Assembly: GCA_013396995.1 (NCBI GenBank)
Contig: VWZP01008554.1
Coordinates: 515,304-579,303, forward strand
Origin: Dicaeum eximium
Lineage: Eukaryota; Chordata; Aves; Passeriformes; Dicaeidae
Length of the DNA: 64,000 nt
Reading direction: 5' to 3'
The translations under genes and the position numbers were made by a program. A model generated the notes under the pieces. That model was not told the DNA's origin. It searched no databases and saw only the letters and a program-made list of their open reading frames with translations. Of the stretch, positions 13,435-23,400 are shown piece after piece. Numbering within the stretch: position 1 is the first letter of the stretch; every line of letters starts with the position of its first letter.

Positions 13435-13909
13435 AAAGGGCAGAGTCCAGCAGCGGCCCTGCCGGGGAGATTCCTTCCCTTCGCTTTCCCAATTCTCCCG
13501 GTTGGCTCCCTGCAGCCGGAGCTTGGCAGGGAGTCGCAGGCAATGCTGGCTCAGCAGAGCCCGGGATGCTGAGCGGCACCTCGGGGGGCTGAGCACCCTT
13601 TGTGCAGTCCCTCGAGTGGGTCTGGGGTGGGGGCTGAGCCTCGCGGGGTGCGGGAGGCCAAGGGAAAGCCGATCCCCGGCTGGAGTTCTGCTGCAAGCAA
13701 TTTAAAGCAAGGTCTTTTCCTCCCGCTCTGCTCGCTGCCAGGAAAAGCAGCAGGAAAATATTTCCCTGGGAATTGTTTTTGTTCCTTCCTCTGTGTCTGT
13801 ACGCATGAAGCTTTCCTCTGCCTTGGACATGCCTCAACCTGTCCCGAGGCTCAGATTAATCCCCTGCACCGCCGGGGATGACAGCTGAGGTCAGACGCTG
13901 TCAGCAGAG

Positions 13910-13941
13910 GCGAAGAGGAGGAGGAGGAGGAGGAGGAGAGA
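13910..13941. repeat. (GGA)n trinucleotide repeat
   Basis: A second GAG/GGA purine tract, about 0.5 kb from the first, in non-coding DNA. Confidence 0.9.
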
Positions 13942-14740
13942 CCTTCCCCCTAGGAAACCACATTCGTTCCCAACCAGAGCAGCGAGCATGCAAACAGAGA
14001 GCCCTGGCTGCTTCTCTCGAGCAGGAGGTGACCCTGCAACACAGCAGCACCCCGGAGCATCCCGCAGGACAGGGACACCTCGCTGCGGCAGCGCCTAAAG
14101 CCCGGCTTAAGTGTAAGGCTGGTCTGAGCCGGGGTAGCTGCAGGCAGCGAATGCATCTGCAGCCAGGCAGGTCACAGCATGTCACTTCTGGGGCATGGAG
14201 GTGCCCGAAAACAGGTCAGTGACAATCGGTACCTTGCTTTTCTGCCAGCCTGGAAAAGGTCTGTGGCTGCAGGAAAGGAAAAAAGGATGAGGTGTTCCCC
14301 CCCGGCTGCACCGCAGAAGCGAGTGCTGGGCCACGAGAGCCAGCCCAGGTGCCTGCAGGCAGCTCTCAGCACCCCACCGCCTCGGAGGGAAGAGAGGAGG
14401 GAGGGAAAGTGGGAAAATTGAGATAGAGGGAGAGGGCATCCACCTCAAAGCCAGTCCTTTGGTGTGCAAAGTGCTCCAACACCACCTCAGAGCGACCGGG
14501 AGAACCGGGAGAGCTCGGCTCCAGTAAATGATGCTCCTCAGCCCTGCCCAGGCCGTTTGCCTCCCTCTCCTCCCCATTCTCCCTCTGCCTTGCGTGAGTG
14601 CTTGGGAAATAAACGATGACTATTTGCCTGCAGCTCTAAGCCCTTCCCTCCCCCTCTCCCCAGGCTCCATCACCAATAAATCACCCCGCTGGGAGAGAGG
14701 GCCAGAGGAAACCAGAGGCACAAAACCTCGAACAGAGCCT

Positions 14741-14759
14741 TTTTTTTTTTTTTTTTTTT
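14741..14759. repeat. poly(T) tract
   Basis: An uninterrupted run of about 19 T. No adjoining sequence identifies it as the tail of a retrocopy. Confidence 0.9.
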
Positions 14760-15524
14760 CCCTGCTCTCCCAAGCAGCTCTGCATTTCATTAGGCGGCCA
14801 GGCCAGCCCTCGCCCAGCTGGGGAGAAGGAGGGAGGGGAGGGGGGCCCCTCAGGGTTTGCATGTCGGGAGCAGAAATCACAACCAGAAGAGCGAGAGAAG
14901 GGAGTTGTTTGTGTTTGTCGCTCATCGCGGTGCTCGCCCGGCCCTGACCCTGCCTCCGGGGACCCGTGCTGGCCTGGAATAACTCTCTTCTAAAGGGGCT
15001 GCTCCTTGCCAAGGCAGCTCTGGGCACCTTCCAGCCAGCTTCTCCCCACTCCAGCCATCCCCTCAGGGTGCCAGCCCCTCTCTCTGACCCACTCCAGCCT
15101 CTCAAAGGATCCTCCTTGGAAGAAGCTTTGGAGTTTTCCATGAGCCTTAACCCTGCCAGAAGCTCCACTGCCTTCCCCCTCCCCCTGGGCTGGACCACCC
15201 TGCCCAGGAAAACACGGAGCCTCTCCCTGCTCCCCTGGAAGACCCCCCCAAGCCGCTGGGGACCGGGGAGGGAGGTCCCCCACCCACTCTGAATATATAT
15301 TGGCAGAGCATCAGGGGCAGGCACAGCACATTGCAGACAGATGCACGCCCTGCAGCAGCACGGGAGATCCAGGCGTGCCTCTCATCAGCCTCTGGAACAA
15401 TCATCTAAGCACGCAGCACTGTGCCACAGCACTTCCCCATCCCTCCTTCCCCCCCAAAAAACCCTGTGCTGGGGTTTAGCCTTTGGCACAGCTTCCTGCC
15501 AGGGCTGCTCTGGTGTCCCCGGGC

Positions 15525-15830
15525 TCCCCAGGCAGGGAGAGGCCCCAGGAGGGAGGTGCAGCCCCCAGGGATGCTCCGGTACCCCAGGGCAGGGAGAGCC
15601 CCAGGAGGTGCAGCCCCCGGGGATGTTCTGGTGTCCCCGGGCAGGGAGAGCCCCAGGAGGTGCAGCCCCCGGGGATGTTCTGGTTCCCCCGGGCAGGGAG
15701 AGCCCCAGGAGGGAGGTGCAGCCCCCAGGGATGCTCTGGTTCCCCAGGGCAGGGAGAGCCCCAGGAGGTGCAGCCCCCGGGGATGTTCTGGTACCCTCGG
15801 GCTCCCCGAGCAGGGAGAGGCCCCAGCAGG
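15525..15830. repeat. 52/56-bp minisatellite, five to six copies
   Basis: Units begin near 'ggcagggagagccccagga', continue with 'ggtgcagcccc' and end in 'atgttctggt' or 'atgctctggt'. Long copies carry an extra GGGA before 'ggtg' and a 'cagggatgct' core; short copies lack it and have 'cggggatgtt'. The order read is long, short, short, long, short. All three minus frames stay open across it and give proline/glycine-rich repeats, which is a by-product of unit composition. Confidence 0.9.
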
Positions 15831-18800
15831 CACAGCCTGCCTCCCGCCTCCCTCGCAGCAGCCTGCCAGATTCCTGAGCACTGACACAGGATGCTGCAGC
15901 AGTGAGTGTGCAGGGCCTTCCTCCTCTTCCCCTGCCCCAGGAGAGGAGGCATGGCCGGGTTGCATCAGGCCGGGAAGGAGCAGGAGCAGGAGTGAAACGC
16001 GGAGCGAACCCCCGGGTGCCCATCGGCTCCCTGCCCCTGCTGGCACCTGGCCCGGGCCAGACACCTTCAAAGGGCAGGGTTATTCACACCCTTGACACTC
16101 CCTTGCTGGCGAGAGCCGGTTTTAGGTCATTCCCTCTCCCCAGAAGGTATCCCTGAGGAGAGCCGCAGCTCACCCGCCCGGAGCTGCAGCCAGGGATTGC
16201 TCCTGGATGATTCCAGCAGAAGAAAAGTGAAAGGTTGCTGCCTGCCCTCCTTCCCAAGCATCACCCGGCAGCCCAGCTGCCGCGCTCCCTCTGCCAGCAT
16301 CTATCCCACCCTCCGGCTGTGCTAAAGGATTTTCCCAGCACTTCTCTCCCACGGGACCTGACCCGAACTGGGGGAAGGGCAGCAGCCGAGGCGAGCGCTT
16401 CCAGCAGCTCGTTACTATTCTAGGAAGGGTAAGATCCTGCCATCTTCCCATTAAGTCATCTCCTCTCGACCCGGTGAGGCAGTTTCCATAGGAGTCGCCC
16501 TCTCTCCCAGTGATGGAAGTTTTTATTTTTATCTGGCTTATTTATGCACTTCTCTTCCCTCCTTCGGCGTTGGCCTGGGCAGTGAGTTTGGGTCATTAGC
16601 CTCAGCTAGAGCTCATTCCCTGTTCTTGCTCAGCTGTCCCCTCTGTCAGCCTCATCTCTGGAGCTCTGTGAGCAGAAGGAAAAGTCCAGAGCTTGAAGCA
16701 GCACAACAGACCAGATGAATTAAGGAAAACAGACCCAGGTTAGGTAAAAGGGATTATAGGAAGTGAGAGAGGAAAAAAAAAATAAAAAAGGGCACTGGGT
16801 GAGTGAAAAATATTGATTCCAAAAGTAACACAGTGCCATTATTAGAGATCTTTTCCATTTGGGGCTGGTTTGGTCCAGACCCCTCAGCAGAGCTCACCCG
16901 TAGCTATCACATCTCTGTTACCTTTTCTGCCCCCTTCAGCCACAGCAGCCAGAGGCTCCTGGGGACACACACATCCCAGGGAGCAAACCCCACAGTAAAG
17001 ACACAGCCATGGGATAAACGAGGCGTGAGCCAGCACAGCAGATGGAGCTGGGCCGGGTCTTTCGGGGACACTGCTCGGTGGCCATGAGCTCGCTCACCTC
17101 AGGTAGCTCCACGGGAGGTCACACGCGCCCGAGGGAGCTGCAGGGGCATCTGTGGGCAGTCTCTGCCCTGTTTGCAGAGGCCAGCAGCAATTAAGCTGTT
17201 GCACAACTCTCCTCTGGAAGACAGAGGAGATGCGAGCGCTGCCGGGTGCTCTGTGCCAGAGGGAGGTCGGGTCCTGTCTGTGTAGGGACACCAGGGCCAC
17301 ACAAACCAGCGGGACCAGGTGATCTGCCAGGGGAAGACCAGGCATCGACCAGGGCTTGGATGCCCAGAAAACTTTTGGAAATGCCAAGATCAGGAGTGCC
17401 CCCATCCCATTTTGGGATTTGGAAGCCGGGCAAAATCATCCGCTTCCATGGAGATGCTGCTGGTGGACAAGGAGCAGGACTGAAACCTGCTCCCCATGGC
17501 CTTGGGAAGGAAACTGTGCTGGTGCAGAAGCAGGAGGATGTTTCCATCTTCCAGCCCAGCTTCTGACCCTGAGAGCAGAGTGTTTCATGAGGGAGCACGA
17601 GAGCTGGGGGATAGTACTCTGCAGCCATCCTCCTCCTCCTGCTATTCACCTCTTGCTGGAGAGATCCTGAGGTGACCTCGCCTCCCTTGAGACAGGAGTG
17701 AGAGTGTGGGGCTCTTCTCAAGATCACCTGTACCAGGGAAGCAGGGACAGTGCCTCCCCATCACCTCCCAAAGGTCAGGGAGTGAATAGAAATGTCTCAT
17801 CACACCCCATTTCCTTGTGTTGTCTACCAGACTGACGTTGTGCCACCATTAGGGGCAATTACCTAGAAAATTAAGATGGTAGAACTTTTGCTTTTACCTA
17901 AGAACAAGGAGCTATTAAATTGCACACAAAGTAGCAGAGCTGCCTCAAAGCCAGCCAGGACCAGGCAGTTTCTCCTAATCCTTCCCATCCCCCTGCTTTG
18001 GGATGACCCAACCCAACACCTCCAGTTCTCACAGACCCAAGGTGTCAAAAATCCCCACCTGGTCACGTCTCATGCCACCTCCCAAGGTTCAGATGGATAT
18101 CCCAGGCTGCATTTCACACCACACAAACATCTTTGACTTGCCAGAGATGCAATCCCCAGTAAAAAGTTCATTAATTAGGAGCAGAGAAGCCTCTAGTGAA
18201 TCTTCCAGCAAGAAGCAGGAAAAAAAAAATCCCCCATAAATCAGTATAATTACAACGCCTTGGGGCACTCCACTCACTGTGAAGCCGAGGCCAAACTTTT
18301 CTCCCCACCCCTAAGAGCAGGAACTTTAACCCAGTTATAGTTTTACTGATAATGAAAGAGGGAAAAAAAAAACCCTCCTGATATTTATCGTTTGAACTAT
18401 TCTGCAAGTAACAGCAAAGAAGAGGCACAGAAACAAATCTTGCAGAGCAGTAGCTGTGTTCTGCTGGGTAAAATCCACTCACAGAGCCCCAATGCAGATC
18501 TCTGAGCAGGCAACGCTGGAGGCTCCACAGGCCTGGTCGGACTGCACCCAGCTGCTCCTCCGGGATTTAGCAACCGCTGTCCACCCACGGACAGTGACTT
18601 TGCACATTAGGTACTTTCACAGCAAGACCTCAAACGCCACGGCAGCTCCGGCCCCGAGAAGAGGCTGTAGCCAGAAGAGCAGTGGGAGCACCTGGAAGAT
18701 CCTGGCAAGGACTCCAGGCACCTTGACATAAGTTCCCTTTCTTCCCCAGCTCCCAGAAGAGCTGGACTCCAACCCACCCCAAGCCTCTGGCGAGGCTGGG

Positions 18801-18889
18801 TGGATCCAGCCACAGACATGCAGAACCACACCCCGGCTGCTGCCTGCCCTCCTCCCCCTCGAGCCACCGGGGCACAAACAGGAACTAGG

Positions 18890-19501
18890 CTCGTACAGTT
18901 GAAAATATTTAATACGTGTTGTACACGTAGAATTACATTTTGTACAAAACATGATACATCACTGAAGCAGAACACTGTACAAAATTCCCTACGGGAGCCC
19001 CAAGCCTTTATACAACAAAGACCGGGAGTTACCAAGCCTAACAAACAGGCTCAAGGACTTTCCGTCAGAGCGTCTGTAAACTTCGTTCCTCTCAATAAAC
19101 ACTTTTAAAAAGCACCATGTAATAGTTCTGACCTAAACCTTTCCAAAATAGAGACTTTATTTAATAAACTTAATACTTTCCAAGCTTAAAATATCACCCG
19201 CCGGGGGCGCCCCCGGGGTCGGCGGCAGCCGAGGAGCCTCCCCCGGGCGCCGGGGAGGGCGGCGGCTCTGCCGGGAAGGGGAATTCCGAGAGGGCAGGGC
19301 CGGGGGCGCTCCCAGGGCGGGTGCCGGCAGCCGGGACCCGGCGGGGAACGGGGAAGTGCGGCCGCTGCTGCCCCGCGGTGTCTCCCGTGCGGCGGCGCAG
19401 GGCGCCCGGTGTGGCCGGCGCCGGAGCCCCGCGGCGCTCGGTGGGTGTCACCTCCGGGCCCCCCGGCCCGCGGCGGGCAGCCAGTCTCTGCGGCCGGGCC
19501 A
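18890..19501 (-). other. IER5: IER5 3' untranslated region
   Basis: The strand downstream of the stop is AT-rich and carries an AATAAA (minus strand) at 19156-19161. A later ATTAAA at 18908-18913 is followed by the end of the AT-rich block, so the longer form would end near 18890. Both ends are predictions from signals only. Confidence 0.6.
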
Positions 19502-19828
19502 TCAGAAGGCCACGATGGCCGTGCTCCAGGGGTTCAGGGTCCGCAGCACCGGCTCGTCGCAGCAGATCTGTCCCGGCTCGGCCGCCGCCTCGGCGGGCGC
19601 TGTGCCCGCCGCCGCCTCGCCGCCGTCCAGAGGCGGCCGCCGCCGGCCCTTGGGCTCCTTGCTGAGCAGTCCCGAGAAGCTGGAGCCGAAGATGCTGATG
19701 AGGCTGGCCANCACCAGCGACACCAGGAGGTTCTTGTGCAGCTTCAGGCCGCCGCGCTGGCCCCGCGCGCTGTAAATCTTGCCTAGCGAGATGCTGACGA
19801 TGCGATGCGCCTCCAGCTTGAACTCCAT
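19502..19828 (-). CDS. IER5: immediate early response protein 5, coding middle missing
   Basis: IER5 is a serum-, stress- and radiation-induced nuclear regulator that binds PP2A and promotes HSF1 activity. The frame starts MEFKLEAHRIVSISLGKIY, the conserved IER N-terminal block, and ends with the conserved tail that includes LISIFGSSFSGLL, PGQICCDEPVL and NPWSTAIVAF. It is a single exon, as in the family. Only 108 codons are present, against about 327 in human. The missing part falls exactly at the ambiguous base 19711, between codons 39 and 41, where the low-complexity, GC-rich centre should be. The two flanks remain in frame across the N. I read this as an assembly collapse; a true in-frame deletion is the alternative. 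The ATG is chosen because it opens the conserved block and lies about 115 bases below a TATA box. Confidence 0.93.
   Translation of the reverse strand: MEFKLEAHRIVSISLGKIYSARGQRGGLKLHKNLLVSLVXASLISIFGSSFSGLLSKEPKGRRRPPLDGGEAAAGTAPAEAAAEPGQICCDEPVLRTLNPWSTAIVAF
19711..19711. other. single N at a probable assembly collapse inside IER5
   Basis: The codon reads NTG. From the left flank the family predicts CTG (leucine after VSLV). From the right flank it predicts GTG (valine before A-[SN]-LISIF). A call of N is what a merge of two different sites would produce. The inference rests on family knowledge. Confidence 0.7.
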
Positions 19829-19942
19829 GGGGAAATCGGTGGGCGAAGGGGGGAAAAATAAAATCAAATAAAATAAAAACCTCCGGGCCGAGAGAGACTG
19901 TGCCTCACCCGCCCTTCCGCACACCGCCCCTTCGCGCCGCAG

Positions 19943-20060
19943 ACTGAGCGAGCCCACGCGCCCGCCCGCCTTTTATACCGCCCCCGCCTCGGCCAATCAG
20001 GGCGCGCCGCCGGCCGCTCCAACCGCCGGCTGGCCCCCGCGCGCGCGCGCCGGCCAATGG
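19943..20060 (-). promoter_or_regulatory. IER5: IER5 core promoter
   Basis: On the minus strand TATAAAA stands at 19971-19977. Inverted CCAAT boxes stand at 19993-19997 and 20054-20058, all inside a CpG island. The TATA position predicts a start of transcription near 19945 and a 5'UTR of roughly 115 bases. An alternating GC run (about 20039-20050) lies between the CCAAT boxes. I did not find a clean heat-shock element. Confidence 0.8.
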
Positions 20061-21079
20061 CAGCGCAGGGCAGCGCGTTCGAAAGCTCACCCCGCGGAGA
20101 GAGCTCTTAAAGCGGCAACGGCAGCGCGCCGCGCCGGGTGGGCCCCACCGCGGCACCCCCGGTCCGCTGCACCCCACGTGGGCAGCGAGGGGAATTTTGG
20201 CCGAAGCGATGGAAACGTTCCTCGGGGAGCGAAAAAAAAGAAAAAAAAAAACAAAACCGAACAAATCAAACCGAGCGCAGCCTCGGTTTTGTCAGGTTGG
20301 GAATGCTCCCCGCAATTTCAGCCCCTTCTCTGGTATGTTGTCGTGATAGAGAAAGAGCTGTGGTGGTGTTGGCTGGAGGGCTAAGTGTGTCTTTTGAGGA
20401 TTTCAAGGAAAATCCGCCCTGATGTGGAGCAGAAAGCCGTGCTCGCCAGCTGCCAGGCAGAATTCTGCTCCAGGGGTCTGGCAGTGAAGCTCACAGAAAG
20501 CCCAGGGCAGAGAGGAAGATTCACAACAGGGTTGAGAAGGGGTACGGAGAGGACAAAGAGGGCATCTGCAAGCGTGATGGGGACCATGGCAAAGTGGAGC
20601 ACCTTGTTTGGGAGCTGAAACCTCACTGTGAAAGCTGGTGGCAGGATCAGCTGGGTGGCTGGGGGACAAAGGGGACGACACAGTCACCCCCAGACACAGT
20701 TCCAGGCACCAGGGAAGCCTCCAAGAAAGCCTGGAGGGTGTTTCAGAGCTTGGAGTGCAGACCCTCCGCCTTCCAGCAAGGACTAACCACCAGTTGCAAG
20801 CAGAAAAGAAGTGAAAGGGCCTAAAATTAGGGAAGTTCAACAGTGCTGCCCCAGAGTATCAGTTTCCATTCCCAGCTGACACATAACAACTTGCTTCCAT
20901 CCCCTTTTTCCCAGGGGATGAATCCACAGACTCCCCCAAAGGAAAGCCATGGGCTGTCATGGTGCTTTGTTGGCAGGACCTGTCACCATGTCCTGGCTTT
21001 CTGGAAGGAAAAAAGGGAACAAAAAAAAGGTGAAGATGAGGCCACACCAACACAGAGTTGACATAGCAAGAGACTTGTC

Positions 21080-21104
21080 CAAAAAAAAAAAAAAAAAAAA
21101 AAAA
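21080..21104. repeat. poly(A) tract
   Basis: About 24 consecutive A. The sequence before it does not resemble a processed gene copy, so I treat it as a simple repeat. Confidence 0.88.
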
Positions 21105-22399
21105 CACAACAAACCCACGTTCAGGACAAAGTATGTTTTCCTCCTGGTCAAACACAGATGGACAACCTCAAATGCCACTCTCTGGGTGTTGGACACAGCA
21201 GGATGTCAGCCTGGGTGTTGACATCTCAAAATGCCCACCCCTCCTCCACCAAACCTGAAGTGCCCAGACCAGGGCATGCTCAGCCACACAGCCAAAACAC
21301 CGGCCAAAACAGCCAGGCCCAGCTTCCCCCACAGACAAAAAATCCCACAGGCAGGACGTCCCAGCTTAGGCCCAGAGCAGGGACAGCCTCTCCTGGCCAC
21401 AGGGAGTGGGGCTGTCCCCTCCACACCCGGCGTGGGAGGCTGGAGGGACGCGAGCTCCAGCGGTGGGAACCCAGGGTTTGCAGACCCGCCAAACCTGCTC
21501 CCCGCACCTCGGAGGGCCAGCAACACCCTGTCCTAAGCCCTCGGGTCAGCCTAACCAGCCAGGGCAGGTCTGGGCTCACATGCCTGGGACTGCAGTCACA
21601 GCTCTTCACCCACATCTGCCCACCACCAGTGTCCCCATGGTGATCCCCTGAAAATGCATCACCAGCTCCGGGACTGCTCTTTGCCGGATCTGGGCACTCA
21701 CATCTTCAGCAGAGATATCCCGGGTCAGAAAGTCAGATTTGATACATCTCAGCTAGGTATATCCCAGCTCAGGGACAAAAAGCAGTGCAAAGTGCTCGCA
21801 CCAGCTGGGAAAAGCCCAGGGCAGGTGGAGGAGGCAGAGCGTGGGAGCTGTGTGGGGTGAAGATGCCTGGATCCGAGCAGACTGACCTGTTCTGCCGCTC
21901 ACCACCTCACCCTGATGGCATGAGGCACCATTTCTCTCCAGTCACTGCCTTTTGGCTGCTACCCTGCCTGGGCCAGCAGCCTCTCCCAGCTCTGGCCAGC
22001 AATTAGCAGGATGGGAATGGGGACTGAGTGATCCCTCATCACTCTCAGGGAGGAGCAGAGGTGCAGAACGTCGAGCTCGTACCCAGTACCACGAGTTTCA
22101 CCCACCAACACCATGCCTGGTGCCAGGCACAACCACCAGCACGGCATTCTTAGGGCACCAAAGCCCTGCCTCACCCCTGGCTGCTCTCCGTGCCCTTCGC
22201 AGAGATGGGGAGATGCTTTGCTATCGCTCGGGGGGACGCACGGAAGAGGCAGGCGGGAGAGGACGAGCAGCAGCCCGGGCAGAGCAGCCGGTTGAAGCCA
22301 GGCAGTATTTTGGTGGCAGCCCAGCCGCTCCCTCCCAGGCTGATGTCATGCTTTAGTAACTTTGAGGCAGAGTCACATGGCAGCTTCTGAGGTCAGCGC

Positions 22400-23400
22400 C
22401 TGGGGTGGCTTTGTCTGCCTTCCTTGTGCTGCTGCCTGCGCCCGGAGCGGCCCCGCTGGCGGTGACCCCGCTGGGGCTGCGCTGAGCACGGCGAGCTCCC
22501 GATAGCCACGGCATCCCCGCGATTCCCAGAGCCGGGCCCTGCGAGGGAGCCTGGCACCCCGGAGAGCTGGATGCACCCCCTGTCCTTCCATCTGCCCGCG
22601 GAAGGGACACTGGGACACTGCCCGCACCCCCGCGGGTCAGGGGGGGATACAGGACGAGGAGGAGGAGGGAAAGGGTGGGACCGGGCGCTCTAATCTGCTC
22701 ATGTGATCCAACGGGCTTGGAAGGGGTTTGACGAACAATTAACAATCCTCCGGCTCAGCTGCTGTTTCCCGAAATAGCTCTGGCAGCAGCAGGAGCAGGA
22801 GGAGGAGGAGGAGGAGGGGGGCGGCCGGGCTGGCTGGCAAACAAAGGTGGCCTCTCCGCCAGCAGAGTTGCGGCCGGCACGGTGGCGAGGAGGCAGCCCC
22901 GGTGGGCCACCTGGAAAGGAAAACAACGCGACATAAAAGCAGCTCGAGGGAGGAAGCAGCTTGTGGTAGAACTAATGATTGTAGAGGGCTGCGCGCACAC
23001 CAGCGGCTTTTTTGGAGGCGTTTCAATTGGAGCAGAGGAGGTCGGCGCCGGGATGCTCGCCGGGGATTCGTGCGGTCGCATCTTGCCCGGGAGCGGCGGG
23101 GGATGCTGCGGCAGCCCCGGCTCCGGCAGCACCGCGGCTCCGGCTCAGCCCCGGCCCGGCCATCTGGCTCCCAGCACGGCCAGCCCGACCTGCGGCAGCG
23201 GGATGAGGATGTGGTTAGCGAGATCCTGTTCCGACAGCGGCGCCTGTCCCCCTCCTCAGCCCCCGCCGGCTCCTCGCTGTCACCAAATGTGCGGCGCAGG
23301 CCCCAGGGGGAAGCCAGATGCAGTGAGGAGGTGGAAAACCCTCTGGCTAGGATGGACGGTGAAATTAGGGTCACCCATCACCGGCTGTCCCAGTGCCACT
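22400..23400. promoter_or_regulatory. GC-rich, CpG-containing block, possible promoter or enhancer
   Basis: CpG density rises clearly above the flanks, and a GGA repeat lies at about 22795-22817. No transcript end, TATA box or exon can be shown. It could be the start of an unannotated non-coding RNA or a distal element for IER5 or STX6. Confidence 0.3.
22795..22817. repeat. short (GGA)n repeat
   Basis: A purine tract of GGA units within the GC-rich block. Confidence 0.85.

Larger units (their letters stand above)
12320..18880. other. intergenic region with GC-rich and repeat-rich blocks
   Basis: No gene is recognised. The region has GGA-type simple repeats (13388-13434 and 13917-13940), a T-run (14741-14759) and a minisatellite (about 15525-15830). 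GC content is high near 13-16 kb, with scattered CpG, so an unseen promoter or non-coding transcript is possible but not shown. An AT-richer stretch near 16510-16640 stands out from its surroundings; I cannot assign it. Confidence 0.5.

Noticed and set aside
13044..13592. Ser-, Glu/Arg- and Pro-rich frames on both strands
   Set aside because: They are translations of the GGA simple repeat and its flanks.
20040..20225. Heat-shock element for IER5
   Set aside because: TTCGAA and GGAAACGTTCC were seen but the GAA/TTC spacing does not fit the nGAAnnTTCn rule.
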